A stretch of 64,000 nucleotides of DNA, taken from positions 170,769-234,768 of the forward strand of contig NZ_AVFL01000010.1 in assembly GCF_000576635.1 (NCBI RefSeq), in the 5' to 3' direction. Under the pieces are notes generated by a model that had not been told where the DNA came from, did not search any database, and saw only the letters and a program-made list of their open reading frames with translations. The first letter of the stretch is position 1. Every line of letters starts with the position of its first letter. Shown one piece after another: positions 17,773 through 26,387 of the stretch. This stretch comes from Skermanella stibiiresistens SB22 (GTDB taxonomy: Bacteria; Pseudomonadota; Alphaproteobacteria; Azospirillales; Azospirillaceae). A program made the position numbers and the translations under genes.

Positions 17773-19947
17773 GTGAGCGATTCCGACGGACCGATGGTGG
17801 GTTTGCCGATATGGCGGCGGGTGGCTCCGGCACTCCTGCCGGCGGCCGTGATCGCCACGGTGGCAACTGGCCTGATGACGGCACCCGCCATGAGCGACTG
17901 GATCACGGCCGCGGGATCCGGCTTGGGACTGGGCCTCTGCGTCGCCGTTCTGGTGGCGGTGCCGCTGGCACGGGCGCTGGCCCTAACCCGATCGGAGCGG
18001 GATGCCGCCAAGCGGGATGGCGCCGAGGTCACGGCGTCGCTGGAACGGCTCCGGCGCGCCATCGATTCTGTCCCGGGAGGCTTCGTGCTGCGGGATCGCG
18101 ATGGCAAGGTCGTATTCGCCAGCACCGGGTATGGCCGGTTCCACCCGGACCTGGAAGCCATCCGGGAAACCGCTGGGGAAACCATCGTGAGCGGTCCGGA
18201 AAACCACCAGGAGGACTCCCCCTGGGAGGAGACGCTGCGCGATGGCAGGGTGCTGCTGGTCGACCGCCGGCGCACGGGCGATGGCGGAGTGGTGCGGGTC
18301 TATACCGACATCACCGCGCAGAAGCAGGCCGAACACTTGCTACGACACCGGCTGACGGCGCTCGAGGCCTCGATCGACGGCGTCGCCATCCTCGATCAGG
18401 CGGGAGCGTTCACCTACCTGAACGACAGCCACGCGCGCATGCATGGTTTCGACGGCGCCCGCGACGTGATGGGCCGGAGTTGGCTATCGCTCTATTCCGC
18501 CGCCGAGCGGGCGCGGCTGAAGGCCGATGCCCTGCCCCGCCTGATCGACGAGGGTCGCTGGCGCGGCGAGGCGATCGGACGGCGGCGCGACGGCGGCACC
18601 TTCGCGCAGGAATTGACGCTGACCGGACTGGACGACGGCGGCATGGTCTATATCGTGCGCGACATCAGCGAGCGCCGACGGGCGGAGGTCGAGCGGGCGC
18701 GGTTGACTGAACAGTTCCATCAGGCCCAGAAGCTCGAGGCTATCGGCCGGCTGGCCGGCGGCATAGCCCACGACTTCAACAACATCCTGGCCGCCATGAT
18801 GGGCTACGCCTCCTTCCTGGTGGAGGACCTCGACCCGGCCGCCCCCGAACACGAGTTCGCCATGCAACTGATGGTGGCGGGCGAGCGTGCCAAGCGGCTG
18901 GTACAGCAGATCCTGGCGTTCAGCCGGTCGGAGGGAATCGAGCGCGAGACCGTCAACATGATCGCCGTGCTGGACGAGACGGTGGCGCTGCTGCGGGCGA
19001 CCTTGCCCAAGTCGATCAATCTGGTCTCGCGCGTGGACGCGGTCTCAGCCCTCGTCCACGCCAACCCGACGCAGATGAGCCAAGTGCTGATGAACCTGTG
19101 CGTCAACGCGGCCGACGCGATCGGCGGCGGGCCGGGCGAGCTGTCGCTGGAGATCGACATGCCGTCGCTGGACGGCGGCTACGCGGATGGGCTGCGGGCG
19201 GCCTTGGACCTGAGGGGCGACCTGATCCCGGCGAGGATCGGCCCCGGGGAACGGCCCGGCTCCACCCGCATGTGGGTCGGCGTCTTGCCGATCAACCAGG
19301 AATTGCGCGTCCGCTATGTCAGGATCACCGTGGGCGACACGGGGACCGGCATGCCGCTCGAGGTCATGGAGCGGATGCTCGAACCTTTCTACACCACCAA
19401 GGGAGTCGGCAAGGGGACGGGGCTGGGCTTGGCCGCCGTCCACGGCATCGTCAGCTCCCATCGCGGCGCGATGATGATCGAGAGCGTGCCGGGCGAGGGA
19501 ACGCGGTTCCAGGTTTACCTGCCGACGCTCGAGGGTGCCGTCATCGAGCAGGCCCAGTCGGCCGCCAACTCGCCGCGCGGTACCGAGCGGATCCTGATCG
19601 TCGACGACGAGGACATGGTGTCGAGCGTGGTCGCGCAAGGGCTGGAGCGGCTGGGTTATGAGGTGGCGTGCTGCGTCAGCGCCGATGAGGCGCTGAGCGT
19701 CATCACGGAGGAGCCGGGCGCCTGGGATATGGTGATCTCCGACCAGATGATGCCTGGAATGTCCGGCCAGGAGCTGGCGGAACGCCTCCGCGCCGATCAT
19801 CCGCGCCTGCCGGTGATCCTGTGCAGCGGTTATGGCGACCCGGTGGCCGAGTTCGGGCTGGATCCGGAGATCGGTCAGATCCTGATCAAGCCGGTTGAGG
19901 CCGGCCATCTGGCCGAGACGGTCCGGAAGATGCTGGATCAGCGCTGA
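17773..19947 (+). CDS. PAS-containing hybrid sensor histidine kinase
   Basis: 724 residues from GTG. Two hydrophobic segments (about 16-36 and 42-66) anchor it. PAS-like domains follow at about 85-185 and 190-305. The HisKA box is GRLAGGIAHDFNNILAAMMG, with HDFNN typical of the CckA-like subgroup. The ATPase shows NAADAIG, GDTGTGM and GTGLGLAAVHGIV. A C-terminal receiver has VDDED, SDQMMPGMSG and KPV. An ATG at 17794 is an alternative start. It is likely co-transcribed with the LuxR regulator; signal unknown. Confidence 0.91.
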   Translation: MSDSDGPMVGLPIWRRVAPALLPAAVIATVATGLMTAPAMSDWITAAGSGLGLGLCVAVLVAVPLARALALTRSERDAAKRDGAEVTASLERLRRAIDSVPGGFVLRDRDGKVVFASTGYGRFHPDLEAIRETAGETIVSGPENHQEDSPWEETLRDGRVLLVDRRRTGDGGVVRVYTDITAQKQAEHLLRHRLTALEASIDGVAILDQAGAFTYLNDSHARMHGFDGARDVMGRSWLSLYSAAERARLKADALPRLIDEGRWRGEAIGRRRDGGTFAQELTLTGLDDGGMVYIVRDISERRRAEVERARLTEQFHQAQKLEAIGRLAGGIAHDFNNILAAMMGYASFLVEDLDPAAPEHEFAMQLMVAGERAKRLVQQILAFSRSEGIERETVNMIAVLDETVALLRATLPKSINLVSRVDAVSALVHANPTQMSQVLMNLCVNAADAIGGGPGELSLEIDMPSLDGGYADGLRAALDLRGDLIPARIGPGERPGSTRMWVGVLPINQELRVRYVRITVGDTGTGMPLEVMERMLEPFYTTKGVGKGTGLGLAAVHGIVSSHRGAMMIESVPGEGTRFQVYLPTLEGAVIEQAQSAANSPRGTERILIVDDEDMVSSVVAQGLERLGYEVACCVSADEALSVITEEPGAWDMVISDQMMPGMSGQELAERLRADHPRLPVILCSGYGDPVAEFGLDPEIGQILIKPVEAGHLAETVRKMLDQR

Positions 19948-20053
19948 CCGTTCCCTCCCCCCGCGGGAGCCGCTTGCCTTTCGGGGCCCGATCACCAACT
20001 GTCTCCTTCCCAACCATCGGACCAGAACGACAAATCAGGGAAGAGCGGCGACC

Positions 20054-20824
20054 ATGACCCAGCTTTCCGAGGAGGCGGAAGTCACCGCCGCCTTGCTCAT
20101 CATCGGCAACGAGATCCTGTCGGGCAGAACCAAGGACGCCAACCTGCCGTTCCTGGCGGAGAAGCTCAACGGCATCGGCGTACGGCTGCGCGAGGCCCGT
20201 GTGGTGCCCGACATCGAGGCGGAGATCATCGACGCGGTCAACGCGCTGCGCGCCAGATACACCTATGTCTTCACCACCGGCGGCATCGGCCCGACCCATG
20301 ACGACATCACGTCGGAATGCGTGGCGAAGGCGTTCGGCGTGGCGCTGGAAAGGAATCCGGAGGCGGTCGGCCGGCTCCAGGCGCATTACCAGACCACGGA
20401 AATCAACGAGGCGCGCCTGCGAATGGCCAACATACCGGCCGGCGGCATCCTGATCGACAACCCAGTGAGCAAGGCTCCCGGTTTTCAGATCGGCAACGTC
20501 TTCGTGATGGCGGGAGTGCCGATGATCATGCAGGGCATGCTGGAGAGCCTGCTCCCCCGCCTGCGCGGCGGCGCCCCGATGCTGGCGCGCACCGTCAGCT
20601 GCGATCTGGCGGAGGGCACGCTCGCCGAGGGACTAGGCGCCACGCAGGGTCGGTATCCCGAGATCGAGATCGGCAGCTATCCATACCTGCGGAACAAGAA
20701 GTACGGCGTCAGCTTGGTTCTGCGGGGTACCGAGGAGGCCCGGCTGGACGAGGCGACCCAAGCCGTCGCGCGACTGGTGCGGGATTTGGGGGGCGAACCG
20801 TCGATCACCATCGGCTACGCGTGA
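20054..20824 (+). CDS. CinA-like molybdopterin-binding domain protein
   Basis: 256 residues of the competence/damage-inducible protein A N-terminal family (MoCF_biosynth fold). IIGNEILSGRTKDAN, TTGGIGPTHDDIT and VMAGVPMIM are characteristic. The C-terminal nicotinamide-nucleotide amidase domain of full CinA is absent, as in many alphaproteobacterial homologues. Probably a nucleotide pyrophosphatase of the CinA type; the exact substrate is not shown. GGGAAGAG precedes the ATG at 20054. Confidence 0.88.
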   Translation: MTQLSEEAEVTAALLIIGNEILSGRTKDANLPFLAEKLNGIGVRLREARVVPDIEAEIIDAVNALRARYTYVFTTGGIGPTHDDITSECVAKAFGVALERNPEAVGRLQAHYQTTEINEARLRMANIPAGGILIDNPVSKAPGFQIGNVFVMAGVPMIMQGMLESLLPRLRGGAPMLARTVSCDLAEGTLAEGLGATQGRYPEIEIGSYPYLRNKKYGVSLVLRGTEEARLDEATQAVARLVRDLGGEPSITIGYA

Positions 20825-20914
20825 GGTCCTGGGCGTCGGGACACGCCCTTAAGGTTAGGTCCGGCGATTTGGGGAGGGCGGCGCTTTGCCGCGGGGACAG
20901 TCCGCCCCATCTTG

Positions 20915-21169
20915 ATGGTCATGAGGTCCTTCGAAAAGCACCTGCCACTCTTCCTCCTGAAACATGCCAGCAGCGGCATGGCGGGCGGTGGAGTGCTGGG
21001 CTTGGGGCTGCTGATCCTCGATATCGCCAGCCTGCGCACCCTAATGGGCCAGAGCGATGGCGGCATGATCGCCATCCTGCTGCTGTTCGTCGGACTGATG
21101 GCGACATTCGGGGCCGTCGCGATGGCGATCGGGATCATGACGATGAACGGGGTGATCGAGCGGGACTGA
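20915..21169 (+). CDS. Small membrane protein, unknown
   Basis: 84 residues with two predicted membrane helices (about 23-40 with GGGVLGLGLLILDIA, and 51-75 with MIAILLLFVGLMATFGAVAM). I do not recognise a family. A second in-frame ATG lies two codons downstream at 20921, and ribosome-binding sequence is weak for both. Confidence 0.6.
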   Translation: MVMRSFEKHLPLFLLKHASSGMAGGGVLGLGLLILDIASLRTLMGQSDGGMIAILLLFVGLMATFGAVAMAIGIMTMNGVIERD

Positions 21170-21210
21170 AGCCGGGGCGGGTGACGGCTGTCCCGGATCT
21201 CCGTACGCCA

Positions 21211-21381
21211 TCAGAACGGGCCGAAGGTCTGATAGACGAACATCAGTCCCACCAACACCGCGAGCCAGGCAGCCACCTTGGGCAACCACCGGCCGCCGCG
21301 GTTCATGCGGAACGCCGCGGGGCCGACCAGCAGGGCGACGAGCAGCAGGGAGACCAAACCAAGCCAATTGACGTTTTCCAT
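21211..21381 (-). CDS. 56-residue membrane protein, unknown
   Basis: Reading the minus strand from ATG at 21381 gives 56 residues: MENVNWLGLVSLLLVALLVG, then RMNRGGRWLPKVAAW, then a second hydrophobic stretch LAVLVGLMFVYQTFG. Two helices with a basic loop between them are predicted. Codon use is strongly GC at third positions, as in neighbouring genes. Converges with 20915-21169 and lies just before the tRNA. No ribosome site is obvious. Confidence 0.65.
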   Translation of the reverse strand: MENVNWLGLVSLLLVALLVGPAAFRMNRGGRWLPKVAAWLAVLVGLMFVYQTFGPF

Positions 21382-21422
21382 GGCCCGCTAGATGCTCATC
21401 GCGAACCCGTTCGGCAAGGCGC

Positions 21423-21451
21423 TTGCGACACGCGCCCGCGCGGATTAGGGT
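21423..21451 (+). promoter_or_regulatory. Candidate tRNA promoter
   Basis: TTGCGA, 17 bases, TAGGGT, ending 16 bases before the mature tRNA 5' end. The spacing fits sigma-70; the -10 is a poor match, so this is tentative. Confidence 0.4.
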
Positions 21452-21467
21452 GCTGGGCAATCCCCGG

Positions 21468-21553
21468 GCCCGCTTGGCGGAACAGGTAGACGCAAGAGAC
21501 TTAAAATCTCTCGACCTTTGGTTGTGCCGGTTCGATTCCGGCAGCGGGCACCA
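21468..21553 (+). tRNA. tRNA-Leu(TAA)
   Basis: 86 bases with encoded CCA. The acceptor stem pairs GCCCGCT (21468-21474) with AGCGGGC (21543-21549), followed by A and CCA. The anticodon stem AGAGA/TCTCT (21495-21499, 21507-21511) frames loop CTTAAAA with anticodon TAA. The TTCGATTC T-loop is present and a variable arm of class II length lies between. It decodes UUA, a rare codon in a genome this GC-rich. Confidence 0.97.
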
Positions 21554-21602
21554 CGGGATCCCGCCACTCCCGGCGGCGGGTGGGGCGATCGAATTCAAGC
21601 GG

Positions 21603-21986
21603 TCAAACGGCGGCCAGGGCGCATAGGCGGGCCTCGGTCCGGGACAGCACCCAACCGTCGAGCGTGACGGTTCGCCCGGCCGTGAAGTCGGCGCGCTGGA
21701 GTTCCGCCACGCGGTGGCGCAGGTCGCCGACCCGATCCACGCCCACCGCGTCATCGCCCAGGATCAGCGACACGAGTTGGGCGGCGTCGGCCTCGTGCGA
21801 CGCGGTTTCCAGATAGGCGCGGCCGATCCGGCGCGCGGCCGCTCTCGAGCGCAACAATCCCAAAAGCTGGTCCGCCTGAGGCGGAACGGCCGCCACTCCG
21901 GCCAGCCCGGTAGCGCCGGAATGCGTGGGAATGGCGGCGATCAACCCCGTCGCGGCGACGGTACCCAGCAGTTCACGTCGGTTCAT
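21603..21986 (-). CDS. Tat-exported partner protein of GMC oxidoreductase
   Basis: 127 residues starting with a twin-arginine signal (MNRRELLGTVAATGLIAAI). The mature part is helical and ends in TLDGWVLSRTEARLCALAA, a conserved-looking tail I associate with small proteins beside GMC oxidoreductases. It probably rides with, or helps export, the adjacent enzyme. GGGAGAGG precedes the ATG, 14 bases after the oxidoreductase stop. Function beyond this is not known. Confidence 0.75.
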   Translation of the reverse strand: MNRRELLGTVAATGLIAAIPTHSGATGLAGVAAVPPQADQLLGLLRSRAAARRIGRAYLETASHEADAAQLVSLILGDDAVGVDRVGDLRHRVAELQRADFTAGRTVTLDGWVLSRTEARLCALAAV

Positions 21987-22000
21987 GGTACCTCTCCCGG

Positions 22001-23596
22001 TCAACTCAATCTTGTCCGCAGATGTTCGGCCAAGCGCACCGCCAGGGCCACGATGTTGACGGTGAGCATGGTGGCGCCGGAGGTCGGCATGACCGAGCCG
22101 CCGGCCACGTAGAGATTGTCGATGCCATGAACCTTGCAGTCGCCGTCCACGACACCCCGGCGAGGATCCAGGTTCATGCGCGTGCTGCCCATGAAGTGGG
22201 CCGAACTGTCGATTCCGCGCGGCCACGGATCGGACTCGTTTTCGAACTCGACTTGGATACGTCCCAGTCCAAGAGCGCCGAATTGTTCCGACAAGAGCTT
22301 TTGGGTCCGCAGGATCGTCCGCTTGTCCAGGTCCTGGAAACGCCAGTCCAGCACCATCTTGGGATATCCCAGCGCGTCCTTGTCGGCCCCCAGCATGATG
22401 CGGCTGTCGCGGTTGGGCGCCTGCTCGCAGAAATAACGGGTCTGGAGCAGTTTGTAGTCCTGGTCGCCGAAGCTTCGGGCATAGAGCGCCTTGACCACCT
22501 CGTCGAAGTCGCCGATCACCACGCCCAGATCGTGCAGCAGATTGGGCGGCACCCTGCCATAGACGATCTGCTTGGCGATCCGCCGCATGGCGACGAATCC
22601 GGGAGTGCGCTCCCCCATGTAGCTTTCTTCGAAGAAGACCGCGCTGTTGAGGATACCCTCCCGCTCCTGGGCCGCCCTGCTCGGCTGGAGCGCGTCGATG
22701 AAAGGGTTGATCTCGCTGAGGAAGCGGGCTTCCCAGCCGAGCGTCGCGTAGTAGCTCGCCGTGCCTTCCGGCAGAGACAGCATGGCGCGGCCGGTCCGGA
22801 GCGTGGTGTGCGCCATGAAGTACCGGCCGACGACGTCGTGGTCGTTGCCGAGGCCTTGCGGCCGCACCTTGTTGGACAGCAGGAGAAGCCGCGCGTTCTC
22901 CATGCCCGAAGCCAGGATATAGACGCTGGCGCGGAACCGGCGGGTCCGCCCATCCAGCCCTTGGGTCCTCAGCGCCGTGACGGTGTTCGCCTCCTCCCCC
23001 GTCTCGATCTCAACGACATTGGCGTGGAGGTAGACGTCGCAGTGGTTGTCCGGCTGGGCGAGGGCGGGCCGGTAAACCTCACCGAAGCGGGTTGGCGGGC
23101 TTTTCAGCAGGATCTTCTCGCCGATCGGATTGCCGGTCAGCGCCAGCCGCCGCTCCCGAAAATCGGGTGACCGCTCCGCCCAGTAATCCGGCGAGAAATT
23201 GTCCGACGGCAACTGGCAGTACTCGTAGGCTTTCGGATAGTGTCGATCCAATTCGGCCTTTGAAAAAGGCCAGCCACTGTCCGGGACCCAAGATCGCTCC
23301 TCGAAGTCTTGCGGATCGAGCGGACCACAATTGCCGCCCCAATGACCAGTCGTTCCGCCAAAGTAGCGCAGCCGACTCCATAGTAGATCAACTTGGTTCT
23401 CGCTGATGCAATCCCCATCGTTCAAGGCTTGTATATCGTCTTCGAATTCCAGCCCGCCACTCTCCAAAAGGCAGACACGAAAATCGTGACCAAGAAGCTC
23501 CATGGCCAAAGTTATACCAGCTGCACCACCGCCAACGATACAAACATCAGCGTCAATTACCGTGCCGTCGGGTATGCCACGAAGATCTGTAATCAT
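22001..23596 (-). CDS. GMC-family FAD-dependent oxidoreductase
   Basis: 531 residues. The Rossmann FAD motif is VCIVGGGAAGITLAMELLG followed by LLESGG. The C-terminal active-site pair is visible: His in SSAHFMGSTRM and Asn in ATMLTVNIVALAV. It oxidises an alcohol or sugar substrate that I cannot name. The chosen ATG (MITDLRGIPDGTVIDADVC) fits the usual family start; an upstream in-frame ATG at 23647 would add 17 AT-rich codons and overlaps the preceding ORF stop as TAATG. No signal peptide is seen, but the Tat partner downstream suggests periplasmic action. Confidence 0.88.
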   Translation of the reverse strand: MITDLRGIPDGTVIDADVCIVGGGAAGITLAMELLGHDFRVCLLESGGLEFEDDIQALNDGDCISENQVDLLWSRLRYFGGTTGHWGGNCGPLDPQDFEERSWVPDSGWPFSKAELDRHYPKAYEYCQLPSDNFSPDYWAERSPDFRERRLALTGNPIGEKILLKSPPTRFGEVYRPALAQPDNHCDVYLHANVVEIETGEEANTVTALRTQGLDGRTRRFRASVYILASGMENARLLLLSNKVRPQGLGNDHDVVGRYFMAHTTLRTGRAMLSLPEGTASYYATLGWEARFLSEINPFIDALQPSRAAQEREGILNSAVFFEESYMGERTPGFVAMRRIAKQIVYGRVPPNLLHDLGVVIGDFDEVVKALYARSFGDQDYKLLQTRYFCEQAPNRDSRIMLGADKDALGYPKMVLDWRFQDLDKRTILRTQKLLSEQFGALGLGRIQVEFENESDPWPRGIDSSAHFMGSTRMNLDPRRGVVDGDCKVHGIDNLYVAGGSVMPTSGATMLTVNIVALAVRLAEHLRTRLS

Positions 23597-23646
23597 AGAA
23601 TTACTTATCCAACTTTTTCGAAAGCAGTTATTTGTGGGTTGGAACA

Positions 23647-23991
23647 TTACATATTCCGAAACACGTAAAAGTCCAGAGGCTCTTTTGGATAACCAGCCGG
23701 ATTATTTGACAATCTAAGTAGTTGTTCGTAGGCCCAGCGAATCACTCGTAAAAGAAAATCGTCCCGATTTGCCCCGACACAAATAAAACATGATATCGAA
23801 AGCATATTGGTATTCGAACGGAAACCAAAAGCATTCTTGACATATCCAAGCCAATATCGTGGTGAATTCGTGACACACACGTGTGCGGCGTCGATCAAAT
23901 CTTGCGATGTGAAATCGTCCGGCGCACTCAGTTCCGGTTTTCCCGTACCCAGCCATCGAATGTCGTATCGAGATCCTAAAATTTACCCCAT
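23647..23991 (-). pseudogene. Small AT-rich gene interrupted at codon 3
   Basis: On the minus strand AAGGAATT precedes ATG-GGG-TAA at 23991, after which the same frame stays open for 112 codons to 23647. The open part looks like protein: APDDFTSQDLIDAAHVCVTN, then YWLGYVKNAFGF, then NPAGYPKEPLDFYVFRNM. No ATG or GTG start exists near the front of the open frame; TTG at 23898 is the only common alternative and would give 83 residues. I recognise no family. Either the gene is freshly broken or it starts at an unusual codon. Its stop overlaps an in-frame ATG of the GMC reading frame (TAATG). Confidence 0.5.
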
Positions 23992-24559
23992 AATTCCTTG
24001 AAATTAAACCTCGCGGTATTGTTTGGTAAACGTTGATTTTATCAATCGAGGCAGACAACACGCCTGGAATCACTTCAAGGCTTAGTCGGATCGATACGAT
24101 GATCATAGACATCGGCAATCAAACGTGAATTGAACAGCGCAATGGTTCATGTCCATTGGACCAACTATAAAAACAGCCATTATATAGGATGTTCATGAAG
24201 CACACTTATTTCTATTGGCTCGCCAACGCTCGACTGTGGTTCCGATCGGTCTAAAACACTTTATCGTTTGACGCCGAATGGCATTGAGTGGACAGTCAAC
24301 GACACACATCGGGAGCGGGCGCGCCACGCCAACCGCTCATACAAAGCTTAGGTTGCAAGTAACTCCAAGATGCCACAACTTCCTTGTTCGCGAATTCATT
24401 GGGAAACTTGATGGCGATCGAGGCCCAACACAGTCCCCGTTGCAACCTTTCAAATCACCGCCCCTTGCACTTATCGGAAGCGGTGGTTTCAGCCGAAGGC
24501 GTCATCGTCATCCTGACGCCTGTTCCCCGTCGAGCGTCACAAAGCGTCCTGTGAGCGAT
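23992..24559. other. AT-rich intergenic segment
   Basis: About 570 bases with clearly lower GC than the rest of the window, between the broken gene and the GT2 glycosyltransferase. It must hold divergent promoters. A short inverted repeat TTGAT-TT-ATCAA lies at about 24033-24046. I see no credible gene or RNA in it. Confidence 0.5.
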
Positions 24560-25570
24560 ATGATCAGCATCGTAATGCCGTCCTACAACTCAGCCGGCTT
24601 CATTCGCGAAGCCATCGACAGCATCACCGCCCAGACTTTCCCGCATTTCGAATTGCTGGTCTGCGACGATGGCTCGACCGACGACACGATCGCGATCGTC
24701 GAGGAGTTGGCACGCGTCGACAACCGGATACGACTGATCCGGAACCAGCATGGCGGCGTCAGCCGGAACTGCAACGTCGGTCTGCGGGAAGCCCGGTTCC
24801 CGTGGATCGCCCGGCTCGACGCCGACGATATCGCGGCTCCCGACCGCCTGGAAACGCAGATCAAAGCGGCGGAACGGCATCCGGACGTGGTCTGCTGGGG
24901 GGGAGGATCCCGAATGATCAGCCGGGACGGCCGGAAGTTGCGGAGAGCGCAACTGGGTCCGGTCGACATGGCGGAATTCGATGAGTTGCGCCGGACCGGA
25001 AAGGTCATCTACATCATTGGACCCACCGTGATGTTCAAGCGCGACGCGGCGCTGCGGGTCGGAGGCTACGATCCACGCTTCGACGGCGCGGAGGATATCG
25101 ATTTGCTGAACCGGCTGGCGGATCTGGGTCCGACGCTGACATTGCCGAAGATACTGACCCATTACCGCATCCACGGAAAGAGCATCACCGCCAGCCGCTC
25201 CGCCCGCCAACGGATCATGTTCGCCTTCATCGAGGAGCGCAACATCGCGAGGCTCGGTGGCCATGACCTCGATTTCGACGCTCATCTCGCGAGGCTGGCG
25301 GCGCGCTCCACCTTGCGGAGACTGCATGAGGACATCGCGGGGCGGGGCAGCCAATACTACAAGAACACCGTCATCCACTTCGCGGAGCGTCGACTGCTGA
25401 AAGCCCTCGGCACCGGTGTGCTGGCGGTGGTCCTACAGCCCGTCTCATCGTCCGGACGGGTGTATGGCTGGATATCGCGCGGGGTCAGGCGGCGCTTGAA
25501 CGACCTGACCCGCGACGGTGGCCGAGGCATATCCCTGACGGCCGGGGAAGGCGACCGGCCCGCCGGCTAG
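24560..25570 (+). CDS. Family 2 glycosyltransferase
   Basis: 336 residues with a GT-A fold. The nucleotide-sugar motif CDDGSTDDT (about residues 35-43), the metal-binding DADD in ARLDADDIA and the catalytic-type GAEDIDLLNRL are all present. It transfers a sugar to a growing surface polysaccharide or lipid carrier; donor and acceptor are unknown. The C-terminal 110 residues are basic and unassigned. GTG at 24551 is an alternative start three codons upstream. It stands alone, without other polysaccharide genes. Confidence 0.87.
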   Translation: MISIVMPSYNSAGFIREAIDSITAQTFPHFELLVCDDGSTDDTIAIVEELARVDNRIRLIRNQHGGVSRNCNVGLREARFPWIARLDADDIAAPDRLETQIKAAERHPDVVCWGGGSRMISRDGRKLRRAQLGPVDMAEFDELRRTGKVIYIIGPTVMFKRDAALRVGGYDPRFDGAEDIDLLNRLADLGPTLTLPKILTHYRIHGKSITASRSARQRIMFAFIEERNIARLGGHDLDFDAHLARLAARSTLRRLHEDIAGRGSQYYKNTVIHFAERRLLKALGTGVLAVVLQPVSSSGRVYGWISRGVRRRLNDLTRDGGRGISLTAGEGDRPAG

Positions 25571-25595
25571 GCGACGGGCCCGGCCTTCCGGTCGA

Positions 25596-25694
25596 TCAGA
25601 ACGCCTGGACGACCAGCAGGAAAGCGAGACAGAGCAGGCCCATGCCGGCCGAGTAGAGGGACAAGTCCCGGACCATCTCCCCGATATCGGTCAT
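25596..25694 (-). CDS. 32-residue single-helix membrane peptide
   Basis: Minus-strand ATG at 25694 opens a 32-residue peptide (MTDIGEMVRDLSLYSAGMGL, then a hydrophobic LLCLAFLLVVQAF end). GAGGAG lies seven bases before the ATG, and the start overlaps the upstream gene stop as ATGA. That combination supports real translation. The peptide should insert as one membrane helix. Confidence 0.7.
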   Translation of the reverse strand: MTDIGEMVRDLSLYSAGMGLLCLAFLLVVQAF

Positions 25695-25903
25695 AGTTCG
25701 GCTCCTCGGTTGTCAAAGGGTCGGCGCCGCTGGATCACGTCACGGGCGGCACGCTCGGCGTGTGCGGGGCTGCGGAAGGATTTTCGATCGAGGGCGCCGT
25801 AAGCCCAATCGGCGGCGAAGAAGATATAGCGGTTGGCTTCGGCGACGACGACGCCGGCTTGGTCACCTTGTACTTCGATCGCGTATGCGCGCGCTGATGT
25901 CAT
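25691..25903 (-). CDS. 70-residue small protein, unknown
   Basis: 70 residues with a compact alpha/beta look: AYAIEVQGDQAGVVVAEANR, IFFAADWAYGALDRKSF, SPAHAERAARDVIQRR. GGAG lies eight bases before the ATG. It overlaps the 32-residue membrane peptide by ATGA, so the two form a tiny operon. I do not recognise a family; the layout resembles a soluble/membrane peptide pair. Confidence 0.72.
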   Translation of the reverse strand: MTSARAYAIEVQGDQAGVVVAEANRYIFFAADWAYGALDRKSFRSPAHAERAARDVIQRRRPFDNRGAEL

Positions 25904-26387
25904 GGAATGGCTCCGATGGCACGGTCGGAAAGAGGCCCGCTGGCTGGGGACCGCATTCGGACCTGTAAGGGGAATGCGATGATGTCGTCATGGTCAGCGA
26001 CAACACATCGACGATGCCCCGGAGCCGGGTGCGGCCTGGGTGGTGATATGGACCTTTACCATCATTCAAATCCTCAAGTTCGAGCCACGGAATCGGTCGT
26101 GGCGCTTTAGCGTTTGATGACGCGGCGCAAGCGGAACTCGTCAAATGCCCGCGGGACCCGAGGGTCCGAGACGATCCTTGCCGACAAACCCGACCGGGTC
26201 AATAGGAATTTGACAATCTTCATGTGAAACTTATAATTTAACATTTTTATTTTGCTAAACACTTGGCCGCGACGCTTTGCGCCAGCCGAAGACGTCCTCG
26301 TTCAAAGCTCATCTGATATCTTTTTCGGAGCCGTCACCGGCTCAACACATCCCACGAGAGAATGCCTCGCGGATAAGCACGAGAAAG
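25904..26387. other. Intergenic region with consensus promoter
   Basis: 484 bases between divergent units. The left part is GC-rich and shows nothing I can name. From about 26200 it becomes AT-rich and carries the promoter described at 26210-26237. Confidence 0.6.
26210..26237 (+). promoter_or_regulatory. Perfect sigma-70 consensus promoter
   Basis: TTGACA, 16 bases, TATAAT: both hexamers match consensus exactly. The start of transcription would be near 26244, leaving an untranslated leader of about 145 bases before the lactonase gene. Confidence 0.75.

Noticed and set aside
21468..21553. tRNA-Leu as an integration site for a mobile island to its right
   Set aside because: No integrase, no direct repeat of the tRNA 3' end was seen downstream, and most genes to the right have genome-like composition.
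23714..24118. 134-codon minus-strand frame overlapping the broken gene
   Set aside because: Composition is not protein-like and the overlapping frame at 23647-23991 explains the sequence better.
24278..24559. N-terminal extension of the GT2 glycosyltransferase
   Set aside because: The extension has no ribosome site and lacks protein-like sequence; the GT-A fold begins at MISIVMPSYN.
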